Positions 1 through 7,900 of a stretch of 64,000 nt of DNA are shown one piece after another. Each line of letters starts with the position of its first letter. Position 1 is the stretch's first letter. The notes beneath the pieces were generated by a model. That model was given only the letters and a program-made list of their open reading frames with translations, did not search any database and was not told where the DNA came from. Both the position numbers and the translations under genes were made by a program. Source of the DNA: Collinsella sp. TF08-11AT (GTDB lineage: Bacteria > Actinomycetota > Coriobacteriia > Coriobacteriales > Coriobacteriaceae); assembly GCF_003437035.1 (NCBI RefSeq), contig NZ_QSRL01000005.1:250-64249 (forward strand), written 5' to 3'.

Positions 1-772
1 GCAGCGCGAGAAGCAGGGTCGTGAAGACGTTTCCCGCGGTCGTGGTGGTAAGCGCGCCGTCATGGAAGAAGGCGATCGGGTACCCAATTTGCCCGAAGCC
101 GTTTAGGGCCAAGGCGTAAATGCCCCCGGGTGCGAGGCCGGCGAGGAGCATCGCGGCCCCCGCGGCGATTATCGAAAACACGATCTGGATAAGGCGCCGG
201 AATTTGGGCACGGGCGCCTTCGCCGCCAGGGTCCCGGGCCTTGTGGCGCCGAGCACGAGTATCGACGAGAGAAGGAAGGGGATGAAGGGAAGGAAAGACG
301 GCACCGCGGCAATGGCGTAAGGCAGGAAGGAAAGGAATGGCAGGTCGCTTGCGGAGGCCGGGATATCCGTGATGCCGGAACTGCTCAGAGCACGGCAATA
401 TGCGAGCTCCGCGTCATTGGTCTCTCGGTCTCCCACGATGGACCCGGATTGGAAGCCTTCGTCCATGAGCGCGTAGTAGCTCTCGGCAGAATCGAGAAAG
501 GCGGCGTCGGTTTGAGCGGCAAGGGCGGCGTTCGCGTATCTTGCAAGCTCCGCGTCAGCTTGCTGCTCTGGAGATAGGTCTGTGCCGCTGGCCTGGGGCG
601 CGCGCGTATTGAATGCGTCGACAAAGCCCTGCATGCCCTGTTTCATAAAGAAGGGCCCGTAGATGGGTGAATTGAACGCAATGGGGACGGAAAAGGCTGC
701 AGCGAGAACGAGCGTACAAATCCATGCGGCCTTGTCTCTTAGGATCAGTTTGAGAAGAAGTCGACAGTACAT
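1..772 (-). CDS. ABC-2-type transporter permease, C-terminus cut by window edge
   Basis: The reading frame stays open from an ATG at 772 to the window edge (257 codons seen). An AGGTG element precedes the start. A hydrophobic segment at about residues 15-30 is followed by a roughly 100-residue hydrophilic loop rich in Ala, Asp and Glu, then further membrane segments from about residue 135. The layout, including a Pro-rich hydrophobic stretch and a later 'NGFGQIGYPIAFF'-like segment, matches each half of the permease encoded at 1671-3893, so I read it as a paralogous ABC-2 permease module. It lies downstream of the ATPase in the same orientation with a gap of about 150 bases and probably belongs to that operon. 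The substrate is unknown. Confidence 0.7.
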   Translation of the reverse strand, partial: MYCRLLLKLILRDKAAWICTLVLAAAFSVPIAFNSPIYGPFFMKQGMQGFVDAFNTRAPQASGTDLSPEQQADAELARYANAALAAQTDAAFLDSAESYYALMDEGFQSGSIVGDRETNDAELAYCRALSSSGITDIPASASDLPFLSFLPYAIAAVPSFLPFIPFLLSSILVLGATRPGTLAAKAPVPKFRRLIQIVFSIIAAGAAMLLAGLAPGGIYALALNGFGQIGYPIAFFHDGALTTTTAGNVFTTLLLAL

Positions 773-924
773 TTGGAGCACCTACGTTCCTCAAAGAATC
801 GTTAGATTAAAAGTAACAGACCGGATGAAGATACGTGCGACGGGGGCGAGGCGAATGGCTGAGCGGTATCGATATGCGGGTTTAACGGTATTATATTGAC
901 CACATAGATTTTTAACTTGCATTT

Positions 925-1665
925 CTACCCGCCCTTTTCGTAGAGTCGCCGATACGTGCTTAGCGCACCCTCGGCGCGTCCGGCAGGCTTTGCGAAATGG
1001 GATCCAGGAGACTTCGGCGCAGCATCATCTTGCGGAATGCTTCTAATGAGCCTCCCATCCTTCAAAAACAGAATCTCATCGCACAGCCTATCGACCGAAT
1101 CCAAGATGTGGGATGACATGATGATGCACGTACCAGAATCGGCCAGCTTCCTGAGAATCTCGGAATGCAAGTCCACCCTGCTGGGGTCGAGCGCGTTCAT
1201 GGGCTCATCTAATAGAAGGTACCGCGCGCCCGTCGCATACGCAATCGCCAGGGTAAGCTGCTGCTTCATGCCCTGGCTCAGAGTGCGGATCCTCATCTTC
1301 GCGAACTCGCCTATCTGCGTTTGTTCCACTATCTCTTCGATATCGCGAGCATGCGGCCACATATCGCAAACCATCTTGAGGTGATCTTCCGCACGCAATC
1401 CGGGATACAGCAGCGTCCCCTCACCAGGTGCATAGAAGATCATAGAACGGACCTCTCTCGCACCCGTACCCTGCACCTCATCCAGAACGATGCTCCCGTC
1501 CACGCGAGGACCCGGCAAACCTGCCATCGCACGCAGCAACGTCGTCTTTCCATGCCCGTTCGGAGCGACGAGACCGTAGACCGTACCCGGGGCAAACTCA
1601 GCGTTCACCGAATCTACGAGCACCTTCTTTCCATAAGAGATCGTCAGCGTTTGAAGGTCAATCAT
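925..1665 (-). CDS. ABC transporter ATP-binding protein
   Basis: This is a 246-residue nucleotide-binding subunit with the full set of ABC motifs: Walker A APNGHGKTT near residue 35, signature LSQGM near 130, and Walker B YLLLDEP near 150 followed by a D-loop. It would power the ABC-2 permeases on either side. Two starts are possible. An ATG at 1674 overlaps the upstream permease stop (ATGA) but abuts the AAAGGGG Shine-Dalgarno, while the ATG at 1665 has about 9 bases of spacing, so I chose 1665. The size and lack of extra domains fit drug, lantibiotic-immunity or multidrug-type exporters. The sequence does not reveal the cargo. Confidence 0.9.
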   Translation of the reverse strand: MIDLQTLTISYGKKVLVDSVNAEFAPGTVYGLVAPNGHGKTTLLRAMAGLPGPRVDGSIVLDEVQGTGAREVRSMIFYAPGEGTLLYPGLRAEDHLKMVCDMWPHARDIEEIVEQTQIGEFAKMRIRTLSQGMKQQLTLAIAYATGARYLLLDEPMNALDPSRVDLHSEILRKLADSGTCIIMSSHILDSVDRLCDEILFLKDGRLIRSIPQDDAAPKSPGSHFAKPAGRAEGALSTYRRLYEKGG

Positions 1666-1670
1666 CGAGA

Positions 1671-3893
1671 TCATCCCCTTTCGATCTTTGGAGCACTCAG
1701 GCGCACCATCAACGGAGATACGGCGCCCAAGACCACCAGCAGAGCGCCCGATGCGCCGACGACCTCTCCAAAAGGCATCGCGTTCGTCCCTCGCCCAAGG
1801 AACCCAATCGTCCCCACCTGGGAAGCGGGATCAAACGAGGCGAATGGAGCCAGCAGCGCGACGCCCATGCCCACGCTTTCAACATGAGCGCTCAACGAAC
1901 CCAACACCAAGAGAACCGCGCAAACCATTCCGGTGACAACGGGGTTGCGGCTAATCGCTGCTGTCAACGCAGCGACGACGGAAATCACGCCGTATGCCAT
2001 GACCAGCAACGGAATACTGCACAACACCGCCTCCCCCACCATGGACGTTGTCGAAGCTCCCGCCCGAATGAGAGCGACGGGATACTCCGATCCACCCGCA
2101 CCGTTCTTAATCACGGACACAACGACAGCGGGAACCATCGACACCAAAAGCAGCACCAAGCCAAGCAGGAGAGCCAGCGCAACAGCCGTCAGAAAACGCA
2201 CATGCGCTGTTGCGGGGATCTGGAGAACCAGAAGGGAACGACACTGCAGGTGGGTGCACGCGAGCGATGTGACAACCACGGGCAACAGCAAAAATAAGGA
2301 GGGAAGCGCTGCCTGGAGATACGAAAGGAGGATTAATGGTGGCATCTTCGTACTTAACTCGTAAACCTTGGGGTCCGGCAAGCTCGCGATCGACTCAAGC
2401 AGAAGGGCGCGCGCCTCCGCACGAGAAGGAGTCTCCGGCTCGATTCCGATCGATTGCAGGAGAGTCGCATCTGCCGCGCCCAGCTCACCTCGAGCGCGCT
2501 CGTACGTCGCAAGGCTTCGAAACCCCTCCGCAGGCATAGGCGCGTACACGAAACCCGAAAGAGCATCCCGCATGTCTTCCAGGGCCGCTTTGCCCTCGAC
2601 GTCCATATTCGCAGCGTTCTGCTCTAGATACCGATCTATTGAACGAAGCTCCCCATCCCTATACCGAACAGCGGAAACGTTATCAGCGTCAGGAAACATC
2701 TCGACCAGAGCCGGGGCCAGCATCGTCGTCGACATTGCAATCGCGCATACGGCGAGGGTAGGAGAACGCAGGAGCAGTTTCCCCATCGTTCTTACGTATG
2801 CAACGGCGGAGGCACAAGCGCTCGAACGAGTTGCCGTTCTCGATGCAGTGAAGGAACCTCTCTCAAGACAAATCGGGGATATCGGGCACGCGCAGCCGCT
2901 CTTTCCAGCAACGCAAAGCAGGCTAATTGCCAGCACCTCGATCCCGATTGCGCATACGAGGGCAATCGCGCCACGCTCGAAGCAAAGTCCAGGCAGATTC
3001 ACTATCTGCGTTGTCGGGTACGGGCTATAGGCGCCGACGGTCAACTCAGTGTTCGCATACGTAAGGGGATTCAACAGGGCGAACTCACGTAAAGCGATGG
3101 ATCTTCCGTAATACCCGGGAACCATCGTCACCCCCATCAGGGCACATACGAACACGATTCCAAGCGTAGGGTTATTGGCAATCTTCACGGCAAGGTGAAC
3201 GACAAGCGAGATGAACGCTGCCACCAAGAATTGCAAGATGGCCGTCTGCGCGAACACCAGCCAAGCCGGTTTGATAACCGGAGTCGCATATTGAATGTAG
3301 CCTATCGGATAGAACGGCGAGCCCGGGCCATTCTTCACAAGCGCGGCGATTATCCCTGGAAGATTGATGGCGAGGACGGCAAGCATTGCAAAAACACTCG
3401 CCCATACGCTCGATGCAACAAGTCTACCCAGCTCGCCCATCGGTGCCTGGATGATGAGCTTTTCACGTTTGTTAAGACGCGCGGCAAGGAACGAGACGGC
3501 AACGGCCGTTGCGACCCATAGCAAGTACTCCTTCGATCCGTCATAATAGGTGTACTCTCCATCCGATATCTGCAGAAACGGAAGTAGGGGAGAGAGCGGT
3601 GCCAAGATAAGACGTCCCGCGGCAAGAGGGTACAGAAGCGCGGGCATGCTTGATGAAGAGGTATAGACACCGTCCTCCCCCGCATTCACAAGCGCATCCG
3701 CATAGGATGCTGACAATTCCTGCTCAACACGGGTTATTCCCGACTCGAGGTATTCGACCCGTCCGTCGATGCCAGCCGCGCTCCTGAAGACGGGCAGAGC
3801 ACAAAGAACCATCAACGCAACAACGACAACACAGAGCGACCTGGAGGAGAGAAGCGACCTAAAGATCGCCTTCGAGATTTTGAGCATATTCAT
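1671..3893 (-). CDS. Tandem-duplicated ABC-2-type permease
   Basis: This is a 740-residue membrane protein built of two similar halves (about residues 1-345 and 365-740). Each half has one N-terminal membrane segment, a roughly 100-residue extracytoplasmic loop and about five further membrane segments. Both halves carry a matching short motif between membrane segments (KNGPGSPFYP and KNGAGGSEYP). Most ABC-2 permeases are about 250-400 residues, so this looks like an internal duplication or fusion that makes a pseudo-dimer. The start at 3893 has TAAGG six bases upstream. A longer in-frame reading would run through the upstream peptide gene and is rejected. It is followed by the ATPase with a stop/start overlap or a gap of a few bases. 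Confidence 0.85.
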   Translation of the reverse strand: MNMLKISKAIFRSLLSSRSLCVVVVALMVLCALPVFRSAAGIDGRVEYLESGITRVEQELSASYADALVNAGEDGVYTSSSSMPALLYPLAAGRLILAPLSPLLPFLQISDGEYTYYDGSKEYLLWVATAVAVSFLAARLNKREKLIIQAPMGELGRLVASSVWASVFAMLAVLAINLPGIIAALVKNGPGSPFYPIGYIQYATPVIKPAWLVFAQTAILQFLVAAFISLVVHLAVKIANNPTLGIVFVCALMGVTMVPGYYGRSIALREFALLNPLTYANTELTVGAYSPYPTTQIVNLPGLCFERGAIALVCAIGIEVLAISLLCVAGKSGCACPISPICLERGSFTASRTATRSSACASAVAYVRTMGKLLLRSPTLAVCAIAMSTTMLAPALVEMFPDADNVSAVRYRDGELRSIDRYLEQNAANMDVEGKAALEDMRDALSGFVYAPMPAEGFRSLATYERARGELGAADATLLQSIGIEPETPSRAEARALLLESIASLPDPKVYELSTKMPPLILLSYLQAALPSLFLLLPVVVTSLACTHLQCRSLLVLQIPATAHVRFLTAVALALLLGLVLLLVSMVPAVVVSVIKNGAGGSEYPVALIRAGASTTSMVGEAVLCSIPLLVMAYGVISVVAALTAAISRNPVVTGMVCAVLLVLGSLSAHVESVGMGVALLAPFASFDPASQVGTIGFLGRGTNAMPFGEVVGASGALLVVLGAVSPLMVRLSAPKIERG

Positions 3894-3901
3894 CGCCAAC
3901 C

Positions 3902-4015
3902 TTACTGGGAAGGAGGCATCGGGGTATCCGCAAAAGCGGGGGCTCCCGGCAGCAACAGACAAAGAGCGAGGCCGAGGAAAACCAAGAGCTTACACGACTT
4001 AACAGTACCGAACAT
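3902..4015 (-). CDS. Short secreted peptide precursor (37 aa), signal-peptide-like
   Basis: This is a 37-codon frame with a strong GGAGAGG ribosome-binding site just before its ATG. It ends 8 bases before the permease start. The product is almost entirely a Sec-type signal peptide: a basic N-region (K6, K9), a hydrophobic core of about 15 residues rich in Leu, and a typical cleavage site APAFA|D. Only the octapeptide DTPMPPSQ would remain after cleavage. There is no cysteine lipobox at the cleavage point. The organisation resembles Phr-type export-import signalling peptides, with an ABC system encoded directly downstream, but I recognise no family. It could also be a leader peptide. Function is inferred; the frame, RBS and signal features are seen directly. 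Confidence 0.6.
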   Translation of the reverse strand: MFGTVKSCKLLVFLGLALCLLLPGAPAFADTPMPPSQ

Positions 4016-4063
4016 AATCCTCTCCAATCTAGAGGGGTTTCGGTTGCAGCATGCCGTAATTAC

Positions 4064-4092
4064 TTGCCGGCAAAGTCAATTTAACATAAACT
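4064..4092 (+). promoter_or_regulatory. Candidate sigma-70 promoter for DUF2975 gene
   Basis: A -35-like TTGCCG and a -10-like TAAACT are separated by 17 bases and end 43 bases before the ATG at 4136. Each hexamer matches the consensus at 4 of 6 positions. The -10 lies inside a perfect inverted repeat (4081-4097). Confidence 0.4.
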
Positions 4093-4097
4093 GTTAA
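4081..4097. promoter_or_regulatory. Palindromic operator candidate between divergent genes
   Basis: A perfect inverted repeat TTAACA-N5-TGTTAA sits between the peptide/ABC operon (minus) and the DUF2975/HTH pair (plus) and overlaps the candidate -10 of the plus promoter. The HTH protein encoded at 4658-4909 is an obvious candidate ligand, by proximity only. Confidence 0.45.
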
Positions 4098-4135
4098 AAA
4101 GTAACCTGAGTTTTTTAAATTCTTCGGAGGTTATT

Positions 4136-4648
4136 ATGAGTTCCGACAATCGCACTCCCCGGCTTCATTCCTTCCGCATCGCATGTGCGATAGCCTCTGC
4201 GACCCTTTGCGCCACCGCCATCGCACAAGTGGCGTTCTCCTTAAAGCCAGCAATCGAAGTGCTCGACAACCCTGTAATTGCAGACTCCCCCGCGTATCCA
4301 GCCCTTGCGATCTCGACATTGGTCCCTGCCGTCATCGGTATCGCTACGACCATCCTCAGCGCCGTTCTCGTGTGGACGATCAAGAGCGGAGACCCCTTCA
4401 AGAAAGGGTCTGCGACATGCTTGAAGGTGCTCGGCATTCTCTTCGTTGTTCAAGCTGCCACCAGCCTCTACGCCGGCTCACTCAAAACCTCCGTTTCGAT
4501 GTTTGGCGGCGAGGGGGCCGTCGGCGCCCAAGAGATCGCTTCATCATTCGATTGGACCTCTCTGGTTCTCGGCATCGTCCTGTTCATGCTTTCCCAGCTC
4601 TTCTTGTACGCCCGAGAGCTGTACCTCGACTCCGACGAGATTGCGTAA
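4136..4648 (+). CDS. DUF2975-type four-helix membrane protein
   Basis: This 170-residue protein has four predicted membrane segments (about residues 15-36, 55-78, 98-118 and 140-163) and a short charged C-terminus. Length, topology and the immediately following small HTH gene fit the DUF2975 family, which commonly pairs with a YozG-like regulator. The biochemical role of that family is unknown. CGGAGG lies six bases before the ATG. It is transcribed divergently from the ABC operon and may share its operator. Family assignment is from pattern recognition, not a search. Confidence 0.7.
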   Translation: MSSDNRTPRLHSFRIACAIASATLCATAIAQVAFSLKPAIEVLDNPVIADSPAYPALAISTLVPAVIGIATTILSAVLVWTIKSGDPFKKGSATCLKVLGILFVVQAATSLYAGSLKTSVSMFGGEGAVGAQEIASSFDWTSLVLGIVLFMLSQLFLYARELYLDSDEIA

Positions 4649-4657
4649 GGAAACGCC

Positions 4658-4909
4658 ATGCCCGTAATTGTTCGCCTCGACAAGATCATGGCCGAGCGAA
4701 AGATTTCCTCGAACGAACTTGCCGAAAGGATTGGAACCACGCCCGTGAACCTGTCCCGTATTAAAAAAGGGCATATTCGCGGCATTCGCTTCAACACACT
4801 CGAGCAGCTATGCCTCGCCCTTCGTTGCCAACCCGGAGACCTTCTCGAAGTCATGAGCGAAGAGGATGCCCGAAAGGAGTTCGGACTCGATTGGTCCGCC
4901 GAGGATTAG
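4658..4909 (+). CDS. Small Cro/CI-type HTH regulator (YozG-like)
   Basis: This 83-residue protein is mostly one helix-turn-helix domain. Residues 5-65 contain the typical pattern of a first helix with MAERKIS, a second helix ELAERIG and a recognition helix TPVNLSRIKKG, then LEQLCLALRCQPGDLLE. The gene starts nine bases after the DUF2975 gene and is presumably co-transcribed with it. Its TAG stop is directly followed, in the same frame, by the remnant of a tyrosine recombinase, so the far C-terminus (after about residue 65) may have been shaped by that junction. It probably regulates its own operon and possibly the divergent ABC operon. Confidence 0.8.
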   Translation: MPVIVRLDKIMAERKISSNELAERIGTTPVNLSRIKKGHIRGIRFNTLEQLCLALRCQPGDLLEVMSEEDARKEFGLDWSAED

Positions 4910-5635
4910 AGGGCGGTCGTACTCGCCCTGCACACGGGGATGCGAATCGGCGAGGTCTGCGGCCTTCGGTGGTGCGATGTGGATTTCGAGACGGGCCTGA
5001 TCTCGATCAGACACTCGGTGGCGTACGCGAAGGGAATGGGTTCGTTCATCAAGGACACCAAGACCCATGACGCCAGGGGTATCCCCATCGACCCGGTCGG
5101 CCTACTCCCCTTCCTGAAGGAGACCCACGAGATCGACTGCGGAAAGCTGCGCTTGCGCGGCCTTACCGGGGCGGTCGAGATCGGGGACTGCTACATCCTG
5201 TCGGAGCCGGGCGCGACCTTCGCGACGACAAGCTATATCCGCAGGGCGTTCAAGACGTTCTCGGAGACCAACGGCCTCATGGGCACCAACGACGAGCTGA
5301 TCACGTTCCACGGCCTTCGCCACACGTTCGCAACGCAGTGGATCCGCCAAGGCGGCGATATCAAGGCGCTCCAATCGATCCTCGGCCACAAGGACGCCAT
5401 GGCGACGCTCAACGTCTACGCCGACATCGAGCCCATCTCCAAAATCCATAACATGCTGCGCGCCACGCCGTGCCTTTGGCGCGGGCACCTCGGGCCGAGG
5501 GTCGATCCGGATCCCATGTTCCAACAGAGGATCCAGGAGTCCATCGAGACGCTCCAGGCGTTCGGCTACGGCATCACCGAGCCGGACGACCGAAATATCG
5601 CCATACGCGACGTGAAGACGAACAGTTGGCTCTAG
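4910..5635 (+). pseudogene. Truncated tyrosine recombinase (phage-type integrase), catalytic domain only
   Basis: The frame encodes about 240 residues of the catalytic domain and lacks the roughly 150-200-residue N-terminal arm and core-binding domains. Catalytic residues are visible in order: Arg in HTGMRIGEV, Lys in the DTKTHD hairpin, HGLRH (His-x-x-Arg), LGHKD (His) and the nucleophile Tyr in TLNVYADI. The coding frame begins immediately after the TAG of the upstream HTH gene and in the same frame, with no separate ribosome-binding site. That points to a deletion fusion or decay rather than a working gene. It probably marks the edge of the mobile or accessory block at 1-5635. An ATG at 4940 could give a shorter product. 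Confidence 0.75.
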
Positions 5636-5717
5636 CTCACCGAGTACGCGGCAGTGCTGGGCCCATCCCAACTGAGGTCACGGTGGTCCGATAGGGGCGC
5701 CGCCCGCGGCATGCGCC

Positions 5718-5758
5718 GCGGAGGGCATCCCCTACCGAAGGGCGGGGATGCCCTCCGC
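5718..5758. repeat. 15-bp-arm inverted repeat
   Basis: Arms 5718-5732 (GCGGAGGGCATCCCC) and 5744-5758 are exact reverse complements around an 11-base loop. No T-run follows, so this is not a classical terminator. It may be a terminator-like structure or the scar of the mobile element whose integrase lies just upstream. Confidence 0.6.
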
Positions 5759-5960
5759 TTCCAGTTCGGAATCAGCCGTCGGAGGCGTTCGGCTGACTGC
5801 GGGAACGGCCTGTCCGCTCAATGTGTTCGGCTGAGATCGGAAATCAACCCAACACGAGCCGGACACGCGCCAGACGGCTCTTCCCCGTACGGCCTTCCCC
5901 CTTACGCTCATGTTGCAGGCATGTAACGCCGCAGCGAGCGCGCCTTTTTTGCGCCAGACA

Positions 5961-5983
5961 GGTACAATGATGAACACTGTACC
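5961..5983. promoter_or_regulatory. Near-perfect palindrome upstream of ACT gene
   Basis: GGTACAATG and CACTGTACC form 9-bp arms with one mismatch around a 5-base centre. The palindrome ends 46 bases before the ATG at 6030. It contains TACAAT, a possible -10, so a repressor bound here could block transcription of the ACT/citrate synthase pair. Confidence 0.4.
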
Positions 5984-6029
5984 GTAGCGGAGCGCCCTCG
6001 CGCGCCGCAACCACGCGAAAGGGTTTCCC

Positions 6030-6317
6030 ATGGCCGAGATCTCGTCCTCCCGTATCGTCATCACCGTCCTTGGCAAGAACCGCCCCGGCATCGTCGCCGG
6101 CGTCACCCGCGTTCTGGGCGAGGCCAACGTCGACATCCGCGACATTACGCAGTCCATTATCGAGGACATCTTCACCATGACCATGCTGGCCGACACCGCC
6201 GAGTCCAAGCTCGACTTCGCCGAGCTGCAGAAGGCGTTGGCCGAGGCCGGCGAACTTTCGGGCGTCAACGTGTCCATCCAGCGCGAGGACGTCTTTAACT
6301 TTATGTACCGCCTGTAG
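6030..6317 (+). CDS. ACT domain protein (UPF0237-like)
   Basis: This 95-residue protein consists of a single ACT regulatory domain. It opens with the ITVLGKNRPGIVAGVTRVLGE pattern typical of ACT ligand pockets (Gly-x-Asn/Asp-x-x-Gly), followed by ANVDIRDITQSI and ending in IQREDVFNFMYRL, as in UPF0237 proteins. Such stand-alone ACT proteins are thought to sense amino acids or small metabolites. In Firmicutes the family usually neighbours a DUF711 gene; here it is 77 bases upstream of citrate synthase, so a link to glutamate or 2-oxoglutarate supply is plausible but inferred. Confidence 0.85.
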   Translation: MAEISSSRIVITVLGKNRPGIVAGVTRVLGEANVDIRDITQSIIEDIFTMTMLADTAESKLDFAELQKALAEAGELSGVNVSIQREDVFNFMYRL

Positions 6318-6394
6318 CGAACAAGCCGCTCGGGGCAGCTTGACGTCATATCGTCCAAGCGCGCGGCCCCAAAGCGGACCGGAGAGGAGCGCGC

Positions 6395-7813
6395 ATGGCC
6401 TACGACGCCAAGAAAATCTACTACCGCTTCGACGATCACCTGAGCCGCCTGGTTCTGGATTACGAGGCGAGCCGTCAGATTTCGCCCGAAAGCGAAAACC
6501 TCTACCACGGCCTGCCGACCGCCCCGTACGACGAGGGCCTGTTCGTAGAGCATAACGTCAAGCGCGGCCTGCGCAACGCCGACGGCTCGGGCGTGGTCGC
6601 GGGCCTTACCCGCATCTCGGACGTGCACGGCTACAACAAGGTCGACGGCAAAGTCGTGCCCGACCAGGGCAAGCTTACGCTGCGCGGCTACAGCATCGAG
6701 GACCTGGTCAACAACGCCCAGGCCGAGAATCGCTACGGTTACGAAGAGGTCGCCTACCTGCTCATCACGGGCTCGCTGCCCAACAAAGAGGAACTCGACG
6801 GTTTTTGCGGACGTCTGGGCGCTTTTAGGCACCTGAGCGACGAGTACGTCAAAGAGTTCCCCATGACCACGGTGTCGTCGAGCATCATGAATGTGCTTCA
6901 GCGCGCCGTGCTGCTGCTCTACGCCTTCGATGCCGAGCCCGACGCCATTACGCCCGAGCACGAAATCGACGTCGCCATCTCCATGCTCGCCCGTCTCCCC
7001 CGCATCGCCGCCTTCGCGCATATGGCCTCGGTCGCCAAGCGCCGCGGCTCCGAGGTTCATGTACCGCACCCCACACCCGGTCTCTCCACCGCCGAGACCA
7101 TCCTGCAGGTGTTGCGCGGCGGCATGGCATTCACCCGCGACGAAGCCATGCTGCTCGACGTGATGCTCATGTTGCATGCCGAGCACGGCGGCGGCAACAA
7201 CTCCACGTTTGCCTGCCGCGTGCTGTCCTCCTCGGCCACCGACCCGTATTCCGCCTACGCCGCGGCCATCGGCTCGCTCAAGGGCCCGCGCCACGGCGGC
7301 GCCAACGCCAAGGTCGTGTCCATGCACGAGGACATCCGTGCGCATGTCTCCAATTGGGAGGACGAGGACGAGGTCGCAGCCTACCTGGGCAAGATTCTCG
7401 ACAAGCAGGCCTTCGACGGCACGGGTCTCATCTACGGCATGGGCCACGCCGTCTACACGCTCAGCGACCCGCGAGCCGAGGTCTGCCGCCACTACGCACG
7501 CACACTTGCCGCCAAGAAGGACCTGGGCGATGAGTTCGCGCTCATCGAGCGCATCGAGCGCCTGGCACCGCAGGTGATGCGCGACCACGGCATGACCAAG
7601 CCTATCTGCGCCAACATCGACCTGTACACAGGCTTTATCTACAAGATGCTCGGCGTGCCCGAGACGCTTTTTACGCCGCTTTTCGCCGTCGCCCGCATGG
7701 CCGGCTGGTCGGCACACCGCATGGAAGAGCTCTTCTGCGCGCACCGTATTATTCGCCCGGCCTATCGTCCGGTGATCGAGCCGCTGGAGTACAAGCCGCT
7801 CGCCGACCGCTAG
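6395..7813 (+). CDS. gltA: Citrate synthase
   Basis: This 472-residue citrate/2-methylcitrate synthase family enzyme condenses oxaloacetate with acetyl-CoA. Catalytic landmarks are the first His in LMLHAEHGGGNNSTF, the second in GPRHGGAN, the Asp in NIDLYTGF, and the substrate Arg in RMAGWSAHRMEE. The order and length fit the long anaerobe-type citrate synthases. GGAGAGGAG precedes the ATG by about six bases. A strong intrinsic terminator follows. In this group it probably serves glutamate biosynthesis through a partial TCA route; the preceding ACT protein may be a sensor. 2-Methylcitrate synthase activity cannot be excluded. Confidence 0.92.
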   Translation: MAYDAKKIYYRFDDHLSRLVLDYEASRQISPESENLYHGLPTAPYDEGLFVEHNVKRGLRNADGSGVVAGLTRISDVHGYNKVDGKVVPDQGKLTLRGYSIEDLVNNAQAENRYGYEEVAYLLITGSLPNKEELDGFCGRLGAFRHLSDEYVKEFPMTTVSSSIMNVLQRAVLLLYAFDAEPDAITPEHEIDVAISMLARLPRIAAFAHMASVAKRRGSEVHVPHPTPGLSTAETILQVLRGGMAFTRDEAMLLDVMLMLHAEHGGGNNSTFACRVLSSSATDPYSAYAAAIGSLKGPRHGGANAKVVSMHEDIRAHVSNWEDEDEVAAYLGKILDKQAFDGTGLIYGMGHAVYTLSDPRAEVCRHYARTLAAKKDLGDEFALIERIERLAPQVMRDHGMTKPICANIDLYTGFIYKMLGVPETLFTPLFAVARMAGWSAHRMEELFCAHRIIRPAYRPVIEPLEYKPLADR

Positions 7814-7837
7814 GACGCGGACCGTTATAGAACTCAA

Positions 7838-7875
7838 GCGTGGCCAGGGCATCACCGCCCTCGGCCACGCTTTTT
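7838..7875 (+). terminator. Intrinsic terminator of citrate synthase gene
   Basis: GCGTGGCC pairs with GGCCACGC, with an inner AGGGC/GCCCT stem, followed directly by TTTTT. Confidence 0.9.
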
Positions 7876-7900
7876 ATGCCAGCAGAAAGGGCTGCATCGA

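Larger units (their letters stand above)
5636..6029. other. Intergenic region after integrase remnant
   Basis: No convincing gene is seen. It holds a long perfect hairpin (5718-5758), a smaller one (TCAGCCG at 5772-5778 with CGGCTGA at 5790-5796), a GC-rich stretch ending in a T-run near 5945-5950, and an imperfect palindrome (5961-5983) ahead of the ACT-domain gene. Confidence 0.6.

Noticed and set aside
5732..7855. A 707-codon minus-strand frame
   Set aside because: Antisense to citrate synthase and the ACT gene; a typical GC-rich shadow.
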